The notes: generated by a model not told the origin, from the letters alone. Shown: positions 8,790 through 17,906, numbered from the stretch's first letter. The stretch: DNA of 33,202 nucleotides from Lachnospiraceae bacterium (GCA_021203465.1 JAJQBC010000058.1:1-33202), one strand, 5' to 3'. Numbers and translations: made by a program.

Positions 8790-9962
8790 TCAGCAGTGCT
8801 TTTCCAGCCAGTCCATGGCCACCTTCGCATAAATCGCAGCCCCTCTCGGAAGGATATCCTCATTGAACAGGATGTGCGGATTGTGCTGACCATACCATTT
8901 GGACTCATCCTCTACACCCGCGCCCACAAAGAAGAAACTGGCCGGGATCCGCTCGGTGATAAACGCGAAGTCCTCCGAGCCCATCGTGTGGAACGCATTG
9001 ATCGTCTCCATCTCAGGATCCACCTCGTGAAGGCTTTCCAGAAATTCCTGCGTACAGGCATCATCGCAGACCGTGGCCGGCACATCGCTCAGAACCTCAA
9101 TCTCGAATTCTGTGCGGTAAGCCTTACATACGGACGCAACGACTTCGTGCAGTCTGCGGATCAGGAACTCGCGAAGCTCTGTCTTAAACGTACGCAGGGT
9201 ACCTTCGAGAACCGCCGTATTGGGGATGACATTGTTCGCCTTTCCGGACTCAAAATGTCCGATGGTCAACGTCGCCTCGTCCTGCGCGGAAATTTCTCTG
9301 GCCAGCAGCTCCTGCAGCCCCAGGTAGACGTGAACGCCAGTGTTGATCGGATCCACGCCCAGCTCCGGCATCGAACCATGCGTTCCTTTTCCGGTTAGCA
9401 GGATGCGGAAGCCATAGACAGAAGACATCGTATATTTCCCGTAAATCAGCGTATTATACTTCTGCGCTCCGCCCACATGCATCGCAAAGGCGGCGTCCAC
9501 CTTCGGGTTCTCCAGCAGTCCTTCTTCAATCGCCGCTTTCGAGCCGGCGAAAATCTCCTCGCCGGACTGGAAAAACAGTTTCACCGTTCCCTTCAGCTCA
9601 CTCTCATGCGCCTTCAGAAGTCTGGCCGCCCCAAGCAGGGTCGCCGCATGAAGATCATGTCCGCAGGCGTGCATGCAGCCATTTTTCGATGCAAAGGGCA
9701 GGCCGCTCTCCTCTTCTACAGGAAGAGCATCCATATCGCTGCGAAGCATGAAGCATTTCCCGCCCTGTCCCACCGTGGCAACGACGCAGGAACAGTCCTC
9801 ATATACCTGATACGTAATTCCCATCTCTGAGAGTTTCCCGGTGACATAGGCCACCGTGTTCGGAAGCGAAATTCCAAGCTCCGGGATCTGATGCAGCGCC
9901 CGGCGATCTGCCACCAGCGCTTCCTCCATATCGAGAGCTTCCTGTAATAACGGATGGATCAT
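8790..9962 (-). CDS. M20 family amidohydrolase/peptidase
   Basis: A 390-aa cytosolic metal-dependent hydrolase of the M20D type (aminoacylase, hippurate hydrolase, N-acyl amino acid and IAA-conjugate amidohydrolases). Metal-site motifs are MHACGHDLHAAT (C100, H102), the catalytic FFQSGEE (E135/E136), AMHVG (H162) and the C-terminal FHTMGSEDFAFI. The dimerisation lid domain begins near THGSMPELGVDPIN. Its start codon overlaps the stop of the upstream membrane gene (ATGA), so the two are coupled. It is the last gene of a glycine-riboswitch operon. Hydrolysis of an N-acylglycine, hippurate-like conjugate or glycine peptide is therefore a reasonable guess, but the substrate cannot be read from the sequence. 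Confidence 0.9.
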   Translation of the reverse strand: MIHPLLQEALDMEEALVADRRALHQIPELGISLPNTVAYVTGKLSEMGITYQVYEDCSCVVATVGQGGKCFMLRSDMDALPVEEESGLPFASKNGCMHACGHDLHAATLLGAARLLKAHESELKGTVKLFFQSGEEIFAGSKAAIEEGLLENPKVDAAFAMHVGGAQKYNTLIYGKYTMSSVYGFRILLTGKGTHGSMPELGVDPINTGVHVYLGLQELLAREISAQDEATLTIGHFESGKANNVIPNTAVLEGTLRTFKTELREFLIRRLHEVVASVCKAYRTEFEIEVLSDVPATVCDDACTQEFLESLHEVDPEMETINAFHTMGSEDFAFITERIPASFFFVGAGVEDESKWYGQHNPHILFNEDILPRGAAIYAKVAMDWLEKHC

Positions 9963-10663
9963 GCTTTTTCCCCTTCTTTCTTTTTATCTACCGTCAGCAT
10001 GGCAACCGCGATGCTGAAGAAAATGCACCCTAAGGTCGGGAGATAATTGCTGGCTCCCGGCAACCAGTTAAACAGACCGCCATTGATTGCAAGGTAAATC
10101 AGAATACCAAACGCAAGCACGACAACCCCCAGCTTCACCTTCTTCATGGCAAACTGCACCAGCAGCGCCCCAAACAGGGAAGGAAGCAGATAATTCAGCG
10201 CGCTCGTAACGCTCGCAGGCAGCATCGAGAGTACGGAGCTGCCCAGAATCACGCCGATCGTCAGAACAGAAATATTGATCACGATCGATACCGCCATGCC
10301 CAGTGTCGCAATCACAGAGGCCTTTTCACTGCCCGGCTCCACCTCGGCAGCCGCCTGTGCCATGCTGGCGCAAGGAACACGCATGTTGGAAATATTGCCG
10401 GACAGGAAGGCCATATAGGTTCCCACCGTACCCAGCACCGGATAGTACGAAATCGGCTCTACAAACCACAGAGCTCCAAAAGAAGCCGCACCCGCAATAA
10501 ACGCGGTCAAAAGAGCGGCCGGCTGCGGCAGCAGGCCATATACCAGCGCAAGGGCCACCGCCGGGCAAAAACACAGAATCACACCCAGAAGTCCCGTGAT
10601 CTTCCCGATCCGGTTCATCTGCGGCATATATTCTCCCTCAAAATAATCTTTCTTCTGTTCCAT
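9959..10663 (-). CDS. Polytopic membrane protein, putative transporter partner
   Basis: A 234-aa hydrophobic protein with about six or seven membrane segments. The first begins near residue 20 (ITGLLGVILCFCPAVALAL) and the last near 205 (LGCIFFSIAVAMLTV). A short charged cytosolic tail ends in KKKEGEKA. I do not recognise a named family with certainty. The conserved-looking polar patch GNISNMRVPCASMAQAAAE between membrane segments could line a substrate path. It lies 20 nt after the DUF5058-like gene and overlaps the M20 gene by 4 nt, so the three form one operon. The likely role, by context only, is one half of a two-protein membrane transporter. Confidence 0.75.
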   Translation of the reverse strand: MEQKKDYFEGEYMPQMNRIGKITGLLGVILCFCPAVALALVYGLLPQPAALLTAFIAGAASFGALWFVEPISYYPVLGTVGTYMAFLSGNISNMRVPCASMAQAAAEVEPGSEKASVIATLGMAVSIVINISVLTIGVILGSSVLSMLPASVTSALNYLLPSLFGALLVQFAMKKVKLGVVVLAFGILIYLAINGGLFNWLPGASNYLPTLGCIFFSIAVAMLTVDKKKEGEKA

Positions 10664-10683
10664 TTCATTTCCTCCTGATACGC

Positions 10684-11394
10684 TTAGACCGGCAACAGCG
10701 CGGTGATAATCATGCTTCCAAGAATTGCAAAGGTCAATGCCCAGTCACGCAGCCATTTTATCTGCTTTGTCTCGCAGATTTTCATCATCACAAACATGAT
10801 AAGACCTCCGAGGATCACGGCAATCGTGTTCTTATTTACTTTCACAATATTCTGTGCGCAGAAAGACGAGAACGCACCGATGACAGCCGCGCTGGAAAGA
10901 GCCGTCAGCAGCGCCGGATTGCTCCCGGTCACTTTCTTCTGAACCTTCTCCATCTGGTCCGCGGTGAGCGTGGCGAAGATAACCCAGCCGATTGAGCACA
11001 GGATCATTGTCCAGAGGCCCATCGTATAAGCCAGCTCCGTCATCCCTGTGCTTCCCAGCTCCACGCCTACGGAAGCGGTACCAAAACCGGCTGCCAGCGA
11101 TTCAAACATGACAGAGCCGATCAGCGAGAGGCGCATCCAGGCAACCGGTCCGCCCATCGTCACCAGCAGGGACAGCATGCCGCTCAGGATTACCACCGAC
11201 GGTCCCAGCGAGGTAATCGCGCTGCTGCGCATACCTGCCTTCATCTGCTTCTGCGTCAGACCCAGCTTCGGCCCGGCCTGATACGCCTTTCGCGCAAAAA
11301 TAATCGCCTGAGCCAGTACCAAGACGACCGGAATTCCGCAGGCCACCCACATGACTGCGCTGTTCTGTAGTTCACTTACACTCATTTTCTTCAC
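10684..11394 (-). CDS. DUF5058-like polytopic membrane protein
   Basis: A 236-aa integral membrane protein that I recognise as DUF5058-like. It has a first membrane segment at about 12-31 (VMWVACGIPVVLVLAQAIIF), a positively charged loop (RKAYQAGPKLGLTQKQMK) and at least four more hydrophobic segments. The biochemical function of the family is unknown to me. It has AAGGAGTG before the ATG and is the first gene after a glycine riboswitch and its terminator. In Clostridia, glycine riboswitches commonly control glycine cleavage genes or amino-acid transporters. That makes glycine or glycine-conjugate transport the leading hypothesis. Confidence 0.75.
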   Translation of the reverse strand: MKKMSVSELQNSAVMWVACGIPVVLVLAQAIIFARKAYQAGPKLGLTQKQMKAGMRSSAITSLGPSVVILSGMLSLLVTMGGPVAWMRLSLIGSVMFESLAAGFGTASVGVELGSTGMTELAYTMGLWTMILCSIGWVIFATLTADQMEKVQKKVTGSNPALLTALSSAAVIGAFSSFCAQNIVKVNKNTIAVILGGLIMFVMMKICETKQIKWLRDWALTFAILGSMIITALLPV

Positions 11395-11424
11395 TCCTTT
11401 TTATGATAGGTAATAGTGGATAGG

Positions 11425-11456
11425 CAAAAAATAAGAGCCGTTCTCATGTCGGCTCT
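11425..11456 (-). terminator. Intrinsic terminator of the second glycine riboswitch
   Basis: On the minus strand, AGAGCCG and CGGCTCT (11434-11456) pair around a 9-nt loop and are followed by TATTTTTT. It lies between the glycine aptamer and the DUF5058-like gene, where a riboswitch expression platform is expected. Confidence 0.85.
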
Positions 11457-11504
11457 CTGAAGAATGCGGAACGTCTACATACAAACTGACGTATCGCCAT
11501 ATTT

Positions 11505-11612
11505 TGCATGCTCTGTCCTTTTGCCTGAGAGATCGGCGGTCGATCGCATTTCGGCCAGCCTTACACCTTCGGCGCTCCATCTTTGGAGACTCTCCAGAGT
11601 GCTCCGCCACTC
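11505..11612 (-). promoter_or_regulatory. Glycine riboswitch (apparently a single aptamer)
   Basis: Read on the minus strand, the element carries the conserved glycine-aptamer core: CTCTGGAGAG, then GCGCCGAAGGTGTAAG, then ATCTCTCAGGCAAAAGGACAG. Only one complete aptamer is seen. The sequence between it and the terminator (11457-11505) has a short ACGTC/GACGT hairpin but no second core, so this is probably a singleton with a partial neighbouring helix. Glycine binding usually switches such elements on. It controls the DUF5058-like, membrane and M20 genes. Confidence 0.88.
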
Positions 11613-11660
11613 CCAGACTTTTCAGAAAGGGTAGCGTGGTCTCTTATTCTCAATGGATTT

Positions 11661-11689
11661 ATGGTAACACAATTCTTATGACTATGCAA
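11661..11689 (-). promoter_or_regulatory. Promoter of the riboswitch-DUF5058-M20 operon
   Basis: On the minus strand there is TTGCAT (11684-11689), a 17-nt spacer and TACCAT (11661-11666). A very AT-rich stretch (11690-11740), possibly an UP element, lies upstream. The inferred start is near 11654, leaving a leader of about 260 nt that contains the riboswitch. Confidence 0.65.
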
Positions 11690-11840
11690 TCCAAATTTTA
11701 TATTTATTTACAATTTATTTATAATTTGTTTATTTTTTTACAGTTCTGAACGGCACGAAATGGAAAAACAGACGGAACCGCGCCAAACATCTGTGGGATG
11801 TCCGCTTAATGCGGACCGGAGCGAGACGGAGACACATCAG

Positions 11841-11880
11841 GCCTCAGACTTCGCAAGTCGAAAAATGCGAAGTCTGAGGC
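11841..11880. terminator. Strong hairpin downstream of the gcv operon
   Basis: A perfect 15-bp stem (11841-11855 with 11866-11880) around a 10-nt loop lies 13 bp beyond the gcvPB stop codon. No long U-tract follows on either strand, so it may terminate inefficiently or protect the 3' end of the gcv mRNA. A second small hairpin (GTCCGC-TTAAT-GCGGAC) lies at 11801-11817. Confidence 0.5.
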
Positions 11881-11893
11881 AATGTTCTGAAGC

Positions 11894-13333
11894 TTAAATA
11901 TCCTGTTCCTCCGGCGTCCAGCGAAGCACCGGTTTGCGCGCCGCGCCGACCTCGTCAAGCCGTCCGACCGGCGTGACATGCGGAGCGCTAAGGAGCTCCT
12001 CCGGCTGCGTGCGCGCCAGTTCTGCCAGCTGTATGAATACCCCGATCGCCTCGTCCAGCGTATCCTTCGTCTCAGTCTCCGTGGGCTCGACCATCAGCGC
12101 CTCGTGCACGATCAGCGGGAAGTACATCGTCGGCGGATGAATGCCGTGATCCAGCAGTCCCTTGGCGATATCCATCGCGCTGACTCCTGTCTCCTTCTTG
12201 AGCTCACTTAAATTCATGACGAACTCGTGCATACAGATCGTGTCATAGGCCATGTGATAGCTGTCCTTCAGCCGCGCCATCATATAGTTCGCGTTCAGTA
12301 CCGCGTGCTTTGCCGCCTCCGGGATTCCCTCTTTTCCGAGCGTCTGAATGTAAGTCAGCGCGCGGACGACGACCAGAAAGTTTCCATAGAAGCCGCGCAC
12401 GCGTCCGATCGACTGTGCCGGTTTCCGGAGAATCAGCCCTTCATCGGATTTCTCCACACAGGGTCCCGGCAGAAAAGCAGCCAGATGCGCCTTGCAGCCC
12501 ACCGGACCGGAACCCGGACCGCCGCCGCCATGCGGCGTCGAGAATGTCTTGTGCAGGTTCACATGAATCACGTCAAAGCCCATGTCTCCCGGGCGGACGA
12601 CGCCCATGACTGCGTTCAGGTTCGCGCCGTCATAATAACACTGACCGCCTGCCTCGTGGATAATCTTCGTGATCTCCAGAATATTTTTATCGAAAATACC
12701 GACCGTATTCGGGTTCGTCAGCATCAGGCCCGCCGTGTCGGGGCCGACCGCGGCACGCAGCGCTTCCACATCGACGCAGCCGTTCTCATCGGACGGTACG
12801 TTGACCACGGTAAATCCTGCCATAACCGAGGAAGCCGGATTTGTGCCGTGCGCGGAGTCCGGGACAATAATCTTCGTTCTTCCGAAATCTCCCCGGCTCT
12901 TATGGTACGCCTTGATTAGCAGAAGTCCGGTGAACTCGCCATGTGCGCCGGCCGCCGGCTGCAGCGTCATGCGGTCCATGCCGGTGATCTCGCAGATCGC
13001 CTCTTCCGTCTCCTTCAGCACCCGCAGCGCGCCCTGCGCGGTCTCTACCGGCTGCAGTGGATGCAGATCCGTGAAGCCCGGCAATGCCGCCATCTCCTCA
13101 TTGATCTTCGGATTGTATTTCATCGTGCAGGAGCCGAGCGGATAGAAGCCGTCGTTCATGCCGTGCACCCGTTTCGCGAGCGCGGTGTAGTGCCGGGTCA
13201 ACTCATTCTCGCTGACATGCGGCAGGACGGGAGGCTTCCGCCTCGTGCGGGAAAGGCTCACCTTCGGGACGTCACACTCCGGCAACAGGCCCAGGCCATG
13301 CCCCTCCTGCCCTTTTTCAAAAATCAGTTTCAT
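11894..13333 (-). CDS. gcvPB: Glycine dehydrogenase (decarboxylating) subunit 2
   Basis: PLP-binding half of the split P-protein, which decarboxylates glycine and hands the aminomethyl group to lipoyl-GcvH. It is 479 aa, usual for the beta subunit. The PLP lysine is K262 in [33 protein letters not shown] near the N-terminus is the family signature. The start at 13333 overlaps the gcvPA stop in ATGA, with AAGGAGG upstream; the frame extends further but inside gcvPA. It is the last gene of the gcv operon, followed by a strong hairpin. Confidence 0.96.
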   Translation of the reverse strand: MKLIFEKGQEGHGLGLLPECDVPKVSLSRTRRKPPVLPHVSENELTRHYTALAKRVHGMNDGFYPLGSCTMKYNPKINEEMAALPGFTDLHPLQPVETAQGALRVLKETEEAICEITGMDRMTLQPAAGAHGEFTGLLLIKAYHKSRGDFGRTKIIVPDSAHGTNPASSVMAGFTVVNVPSDENGCVDVEALRAAVGPDTAGLMLTNPNTVGIFDKNILEITKIIHEAGGQCYYDGANLNAVMGVVRPGDMGFDVIHVNLHKTFSTPHGGGGPGSGPVGCKAHLAAFLPGPCVEKSDEGLILRKPAQSIGRVRGFYGNFLVVVRALTYIQTLGKEGIPEAAKHAVLNANYMMARLKDSYHMAYDTICMHEFVMNLSELKKETGVSAMDIAKGLLDHGIHPPTMYFPLIVHEALMVEPTETETKDTLDEAIGVFIQLAELARTQPEELLSAPHVTPVGRLDEVGAARKPVLRWTPEEQDI

Positions 13334-14652
13334 CTTGCCAGCACCTCCTTCACGATCGCAGCAGTCTCGTCGAGCTTCGCCCGGGAGACCATCTCCGTCG
13401 CGCACCAGAGAAGTCCACCCTCCACCGGCAGACCGCCGAGAATGCCTTTTTTCTCCAGCGCGTCCAGAATCGCCTGCGCCTTCTGAGACTCACAGACAGT
13501 GACAAACTCGTGGAAATACTCGCCCTCATATTTCAGCGGAAGCTCCGCCTCTGCGAGAAGCCCTGCCAGATAGTGCGCCTTCGCCATGCTCTGCTCTGCC
13601 GCTTCCGTGAGGCTCTTCGCTCCCATCGCGGACAGATAGACCGCCGCGGTCAGCGCGCAGAGCGCCTCATTGGAGCAGATATTGGAAGAGGCCTTCTCGC
13701 GGCGGATATGCTGCTCGCGAGCCGTCAGCGTCAGGACATAGCCGACATTCCCATCATGATCGGAAGTTTTCCCGACAATCCTGCCGGGGAGCTTGCGCAT
13801 CATGGCCTGCGTAGCGGTCATAATACCGAGATACGGGCCGCCAAAGCTTGTTGGCAGGCCAAGCGGCTGCCCCTCGCCGACCGCGATATCTGCTCCGCAC
13901 TCGCCGGGCGTCGCCATGACGGCGCAGGCGATCGGATTCACGCCCATGATGTACTTTCCTCCGGCCTCATGAATGATCGCGCCAAGCCCCTCAGCGTCCT
14001 CCATCTGGCCATAATAGTTTGGCTGCTGGATATACAGGCAGGCCGTATCAGCGCCAGCCAGCTCCTTCAGCGCATCCGCGTCCGTCTGCCCGTTCTTCTC
14101 CGATACCAGAGCAAGTTCCATGCCGGAACCAAAGCAGTAGGTGCGGATCGTCTCGATCACCTGCGGATCCGCACAGGCAGACACCAATGCTTTCCCCCTG
14201 CGGCGGTCACGGCACATGCCCACAGCCTCCGCAGCCGCGGTGCAGCCGTCATAGACAGAAGCGTTGGAGACATCCATGCCAAAAAGCTGGCAGATCATGG
14301 ACTGATATTCATAAATTGACTGCAGGATGCCCTGGCTCACCTCCGCCTGATAAGGCGTGTAGGCCGTGACAAGCTCCTCGCGCGAGATGACCGACTTCAC
14401 CACGGCAGGTATATAATGACGGTAAGACCCCGCCCCCCGCAATACGGTCGCAAAACGCGTATTCTGCGCGGCGTAAGCGCCGATAGACTCCCGCACCTCC
14501 AGCTCACTTTTTCCCGAGGGCAGCTTCAGCTCGCCCTCTGAGAGAAGCATCTCGGCGGGAACATCTTTGTAGAGCTCATCCAGCGAACGGACGCCGACGG
14601 CGTCCAACATTTTCTGCTGTTCCATCTCCGTGATGGATACATAAGAGCCCAT
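13330..14652 (-). CDS. gcvPA: Glycine dehydrogenase (decarboxylating) subunit 1
   Basis: N-terminal half of the split glycine-cleavage P-protein, 440 aa, the usual length. Clear family stretches are FLGAGSY-like [35 protein letters not shown], and the late [20 protein letters not shown]. It pairs with gcvPB as an alpha2-beta2 enzyme. It starts 2 nt after gcvH and overlaps gcvPB by 4 nt, so stoichiometric, coupled translation is likely. Confidence 0.96.
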   Translation of the reverse strand: MGSYVSITEMEQQKMLDAVGVRSLDELYKDVPAEMLLSEGELKLPSGKSELEVRESIGAYAAQNTRFATVLRGAGSYRHYIPAVVKSVISREELVTAYTPYQAEVSQGILQSIYEYQSMICQLFGMDVSNASVYDGCTAAAEAVGMCRDRRRGKALVSACADPQVIETIRTYCFGSGMELALVSEKNGQTDADALKELAGADTACLYIQQPNYYGQMEDAEGLGAIIHEAGGKYIMGVNPIACAVMATPGECGADIAVGEGQPLGLPTSFGGPYLGIMTATQAMMRKLPGRIVGKTSDHDGNVGYVLTLTAREQHIRREKASSNICSNEALCALTAAVYLSAMGAKSLTEAAEQSMAKAHYLAGLLAEAELPLKYEGEYFHEFVTVCESQKAQAILDALEKKGILGGLPVEGGLLWCATEMVSRAKLDETAAIVKEVLAR

Positions 14653-14654
14653 AC

Positions 14655-15044
14655 TTATTCCTCCTCCTCGCAGGTCTTCAGATATTCTTCATAAGCCGCA
14701 GCATCCAGCAGCTCCTCCGTCTCCGTGATACCGCTGACCTTGATGATCCAGCTTTCATAGCAGTCCTGGTTGAGCAGCTCCGGCGCTTCGTCCAGAGCCT
14801 CGTTGACCTCTGCGATCTCTCCGGAGACCGGGCTGATCACCTCGGACACCGCCTTGACAGACTCCACATCCGTGAAAGACTCTCCGGCTGTCACGGCATC
14901 GCCGGCCTCCGGAATGTCTACGAAGACCACATCGCCCAGCGCGTCCTGCGCGTAATCGGTGATACCGATCAGAGCAGTCGTCTCATCCAGCATTTTAACC
15001 CATTCATGTGTTTTGGAATATTTCAGTTCAGCAGGGATATTCAT
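14655..15044 (-). CDS. gcvH: Glycine cleavage system H protein
   Basis: Lipoyl carrier of the glycine-cleavage system, 129 aa. The lipoylated lysine is K64 in TDVESVKAVSEV. The N-terminal KYSKTHEWVK and the central GITDYAQDALGDVVFVDIPE are typical. The start MNIPAEL at 15044 is chosen because of GGAGG 7 nt upstream. No lipoate ligase or gcvL (lpd) gene is in the window, so the lipoylation and dihydrolipoamide dehydrogenase functions must come from elsewhere. Confidence 0.96.
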   Translation of the reverse strand: MNIPAELKYSKTHEWVKMLDETTALIGITDYAQDALGDVVFVDIPEAGDAVTAGESFTDVESVKAVSEVISPVSGEIAEVNEALDEAPELLNQDCYESWIIKVSGITETEELLDAAAYEEYLKTCEEEE

Positions 15045-15076
15045 TTTTATTTCCTCCATTATAATGATTTACAATT

Positions 15077-15144
15077 AAAGTCCCTGACGATGCCTATGTG
15101 AGCTGCGTGCCTGCATGCAATGACACATAGACGTCGGACGGGCT
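15077..15144. repeat. Dispersed structured repeat, copy 1
   Basis: This shares with 21811-21882 the blocks AAAGTCCCTG, CTATGTG, CTGC-TGC and GACACA...TCGGACGG, in the same order and spacing apart from one ~8-bp difference. Here a 7-bp stem CTATGTG/CACATAG (15094-15130) is perfect. It sits inside the gcv operon, between the gcvT-glyA fusion and gcvH. Confidence 0.5.
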
Positions 15145-15173
15145 GGCCTACATAAGCAGAACATGTCCGCTTA

Positions 15174-17825
15174 TTAGAAGCCCAGTTTCTCAGACAAGGC
15201 GCCGAACGCGCCTTCCATCTGCGCGTCGGTGAAGCAGTATTTCGGCTCGGTGAAGCCCGCGCGCAGTTTCTTGATCTCTTCTCCTACTTCAGCCCCGTTC
15301 AAAACGCAGTCTGCCATCAGCTCTGCCAGCTTCTTGAACTCCATCTCGCCGAAGCCAAAGCGCGTCATCTCGGAGACGCCCATGCGCAGCGCTCCCGAGG
15401 CGGTGAAGCCCTCGTTGTCGGGTGTAGCCTGATAGTTGACGATAATATTATTTCGCTCCAGGCGCTCGGCGACCTCATAGCCCTGGCCGTAACCGACGGA
15501 TGCGATGACCTGATGCGTCTCGGTGTAGTCGATCGCGGGATCGCCGGCCACCTCCATACCGGCCTCCTTCAGACACTTCGCGAAGTACTTTGCATTGTGA
15601 ACAACCGCGCTCTGATACGCATCCTTGAATGCGTTCATCTCGTAGGCGGCCATCAGCATGCCGAGCTGCGTGCCGAGGTGATGGTTGGAGACGCTGCCCG
15701 GGAACGCGCGGGTCTCGATCGTCTCCCACAGACCGTATTTCAAGTCCTCCTTCTTCCAGTTCGTGCCGATCACGCCGCGCTGCGGTCCGAAGAAAGTCTT
15801 GTGCGTCGAGCCGGTGACGATCTCCGCGCCCTCCTCAAAGGGTTTCTGGAAATGATCGCCCATCAGGCCAAGGACATGCGCCATATCGTACATGATCGTC
15901 GTCTGGATACCCTGCTCGTCCACAAATTTCCGGATCTCAGCCACCGGCTCCCTGTGAAGCACCATGGATTTCCCGAAAATAATCAGCTCCGGACGGTAAC
16001 GCTCAAGCAGCCCCTTCGCGGCCTCCACGTCGATCTTGTAGGGATTGTCCGCGCACACCGGGAAATTCACCAGTGCCGGTTTCTCTGTCACGGGATCAAC
16101 GGCGATGTAATCGTGCAGCGCCCCCATCGGCTGCGCGGACAGATGACCGCCGCGGATAATATGGTTATTCATAATGTAGCCGAGGCGCTTCGGCGTCACC
16201 TTGTGGTCGACGCGGTTCTTAAAATCCATCAGCGCGGAGAACACGGCGGTATTTGCCATCTGGCCGGAGGTCACGCGGGTCTCGACCTCCGTGCATCCCA
16301 GATATTTGCGCATCTCGTCCACCAGCAGGCACTCGACCTCCTCGATGAATTTTGTTCCCTGATAATAGAAGACCTCACTGTCATAGAAAGCGCGCACCTT
16401 CTTGTGCTCCGCATAGCGGTTGCTCGGATCCGAGGCGCACAGCGCATGCACGGCCGGTGATGCCGTCATCTCCGAAGGAATCAAGTTCACACACTCACTC
16501 TGTCTCCAGACCTGGTTGCCCGCGGCTTTCTGAAGGAGCGCGGCTGCCTTCGCGGCATAATCGTCGCTGACATGCAGCTCCTCTTCCTCCTCCGGCTGCC
16601 ACAGGATGGGCCGCGCAAAAGGCGGTGCGTCGGTGCGCATATGATAAGGCACGACGACCGCGTCGAGTTTCTTTCCGCGCACGTCAATCTGCACATGGTC
16701 GTCGTTGATCAGATCACTCTTCAGGTAGGCCAGACCAATCGAGCGCCGGGACATCTCGTCCAGAATCTCCGTCGCCATGCCCTCACCCTCTGTATTAAAA
16801 TAGGGAACCATCGTGCCGGAGGTCACATAGCCGACCTCCTCGCCGTCCCGGTAGATCGGAAAACCGGCGCGCAGCACACCCTTTTCGAGCAGCGCGATCG
16901 GACGGATGCGGTAAGGCAGATCCGCGCAGGCCGCAAAATCGCGGTTCAGAATGCGGCGGAACGCGGCGGCCTGCTTCTGAAGCGGCTTCCTGCCCACGAA
17001 ATCTCCCTTATTCTCCGCGAAGGAGACCGCGAATTTAGCCAGCGGCACAGAGAAAATCGGGATATCCTCCCCATATTTATTGATCCCCATCTCATGGCCA
17101 TAGAGCGGCAGCGCAGCCTCCAAACGCAGCGTGTCGCGCGCGCCAAGAGCGGCGGGATGCGCGCCCATGTCCATCAACTTTTTCCAGAAATATTCCGCCT
17201 TCTCCGAGGCGATGAAAATCTCATAGCCCAGCGGCTCGCCGGTGTAACCGGTCTTCGCGATGCGCACCGGGATACCGTCGATTTCCGTCGTGGCCAGCGC
17301 GTTCTTGCTCGGATCCTCGGTCGGCTGTTTCCCATTCAGCATGGAAATCAGGATTCCCTTTGACTTCGGTCCCTGGATGGAGATCGAAGCCGTCCTGTCG
17401 CTGACATCCTCGATCGTGACATCGTAATCCTTCGCGTAAGAGAAAAGGTGCTCCTTGTCCTTTTCAATGTTGGCGGCGTTGATCACAAGGAAATAATTGC
17501 CCTCCTCATAGCGGTAAAGATACGCGTCGTCGACCGCGCCGCCGGTCTCATTCGGAATGATGCAGTACTGCGCCTGATTCAGCTCCAGCGCCTCCACATT
17601 GCTGCTCAACACATGCTGCAGGAATTCCACCATCTGCGGCCCGCTGACGACAAGTCTCCCCATATGGGAGACGTCGAAGATGCCGCAGCCCTGCCGCGTC
17701 TTAAGATGCTCCTCCACAATGCCGCAGGGATACTGAATCGGCATATCCCAGCCGCCGAAGTCCACCATCTTTGCGCCGAGTTCCACGTGGACATCATGAA
17801 GTACCGTTTTTTTCAGTTCGCTCAA
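15174..17825 (-). CDS. Fused glycine-cleavage T-protein and serine hydroxymethyltransferase-like protein
   Basis: One uninterrupted 883-aa frame joins two enzymes. Residues 1-400 are a GcvT aminomethyltransferase (FGGWDMPIQY, FDVSHMG with catalytic-region D51, GARDTLRLEAALPLYGHEM), which releases ammonia and makes methylene-THF from aminomethyl-GcvH. After an acidic linker (about 403-420), residues 422-883 are a PLP enzyme of the SHMT/GlyA family, with the PLP lysine K676 in GSTHKTFFGPQRG. SHMT uses methylene-THF and a second glycine to make serine, so the fusion links consecutive steps. The SHMT half is divergent (NLIPSEMT instead of the common ELIASEN), and the GcvT half has extra segments near 285-305 and 345-365. 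The start is TTG at 17825, supported by GGAGGAGGG. The gene is directly downstream of the tandem glycine riboswitch. Confidence 0.9.
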   Translation of the reverse strand: MSELKKTVLHDVHVELGAKMVDFGGWDMPIQYPCGIVEEHLKTRQGCGIFDVSHMGRLVVSGPQMVEFLQHVLSSNVEALELNQAQYCIIPNETGGAVDDAYLYRYEEGNYFLVINAANIEKDKEHLFSYAKDYDVTIEDVSDRTASISIQGPKSKGILISMLNGKQPTEDPSKNALATTEIDGIPVRIAKTGYTGEPLGYEIFIASEKAEYFWKKLMDMGAHPAALGARDTLRLEAALPLYGHEMGINKYGEDIPIFSVPLAKFAVSFAENKGDFVGRKPLQKQAAAFRRILNRDFAACADLPYRIRPIALLEKGVLRAGFPIYRDGEEVGYVTSGTMVPYFNTEGEGMATEILDEMSRRSIGLAYLKSDLINDDHVQIDVRGKKLDAVVVPYHMRTDAPPFARPILWQPEEEEELHVSDDYAAKAAALLQKAAGNQVWRQSECVNLIPSEMTASPAVHALCASDPSNRYAEHKKVRAFYDSEVFYYQGTKFIEEVECLLVDEMRKYLGCTEVETRVTSGQMANTAVFSALMDFKNRVDHKVTPKRLGYIMNNHIIRGGHLSAQPMGALHDYIAVDPVTEKPALVNFPVCADNPYKIDVEAAKGLLERYRPELIIFGKSMVLHREPVAEIRKFVDEQGIQTTIMYDMAHVLGLMGDHFQKPFEEGAEIVTGSTHKTFFGPQRGVIGTNWKKEDLKYGLWETIETRAFPGSVSNHHLGTQLGMLMAAYEMNAFKDAYQSAVVHNAKYFAKCLKEAGMEVAGDPAIDYTETHQVIASVGYGQGYEVAERLERNNIIVNYQATPDNEGFTASGALRMGVSEMTRFGFGEMEFKKLAELMADCVLNGAEVGEEIKKLRAGFTEPKYCFTDAQMEGAFGALSEKLGF

Positions 17826-17865
17826 AATAACCCTCCTCCGTTTCATAAAATTAGAACAACCCGAC

Positions 17866-17906
17866 AAAAAAGACGGCGCACGCCCTTTTTATCGGCGCAC
17901 CCCGTC
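17866..17906 (-). terminator. Intrinsic terminator of the gcv glycine riboswitch
   Basis: On the minus strand a stem of about 13 bp with one mismatch and two G-U pairs (17894-17906 with 17872-17884) is followed by six U residues (17866-17871). Its 5' arm overlaps the end of aptamer II, as expected for a riboswitch expression platform. Confidence 0.85.

Noticed and set aside
11776-11820. A third copy of the 15077/21811 repeat family
   Set aside because: Only a short ATGTCCGCTTA-type match is shared with the flank of copy 1; the ordered blocks are absent.
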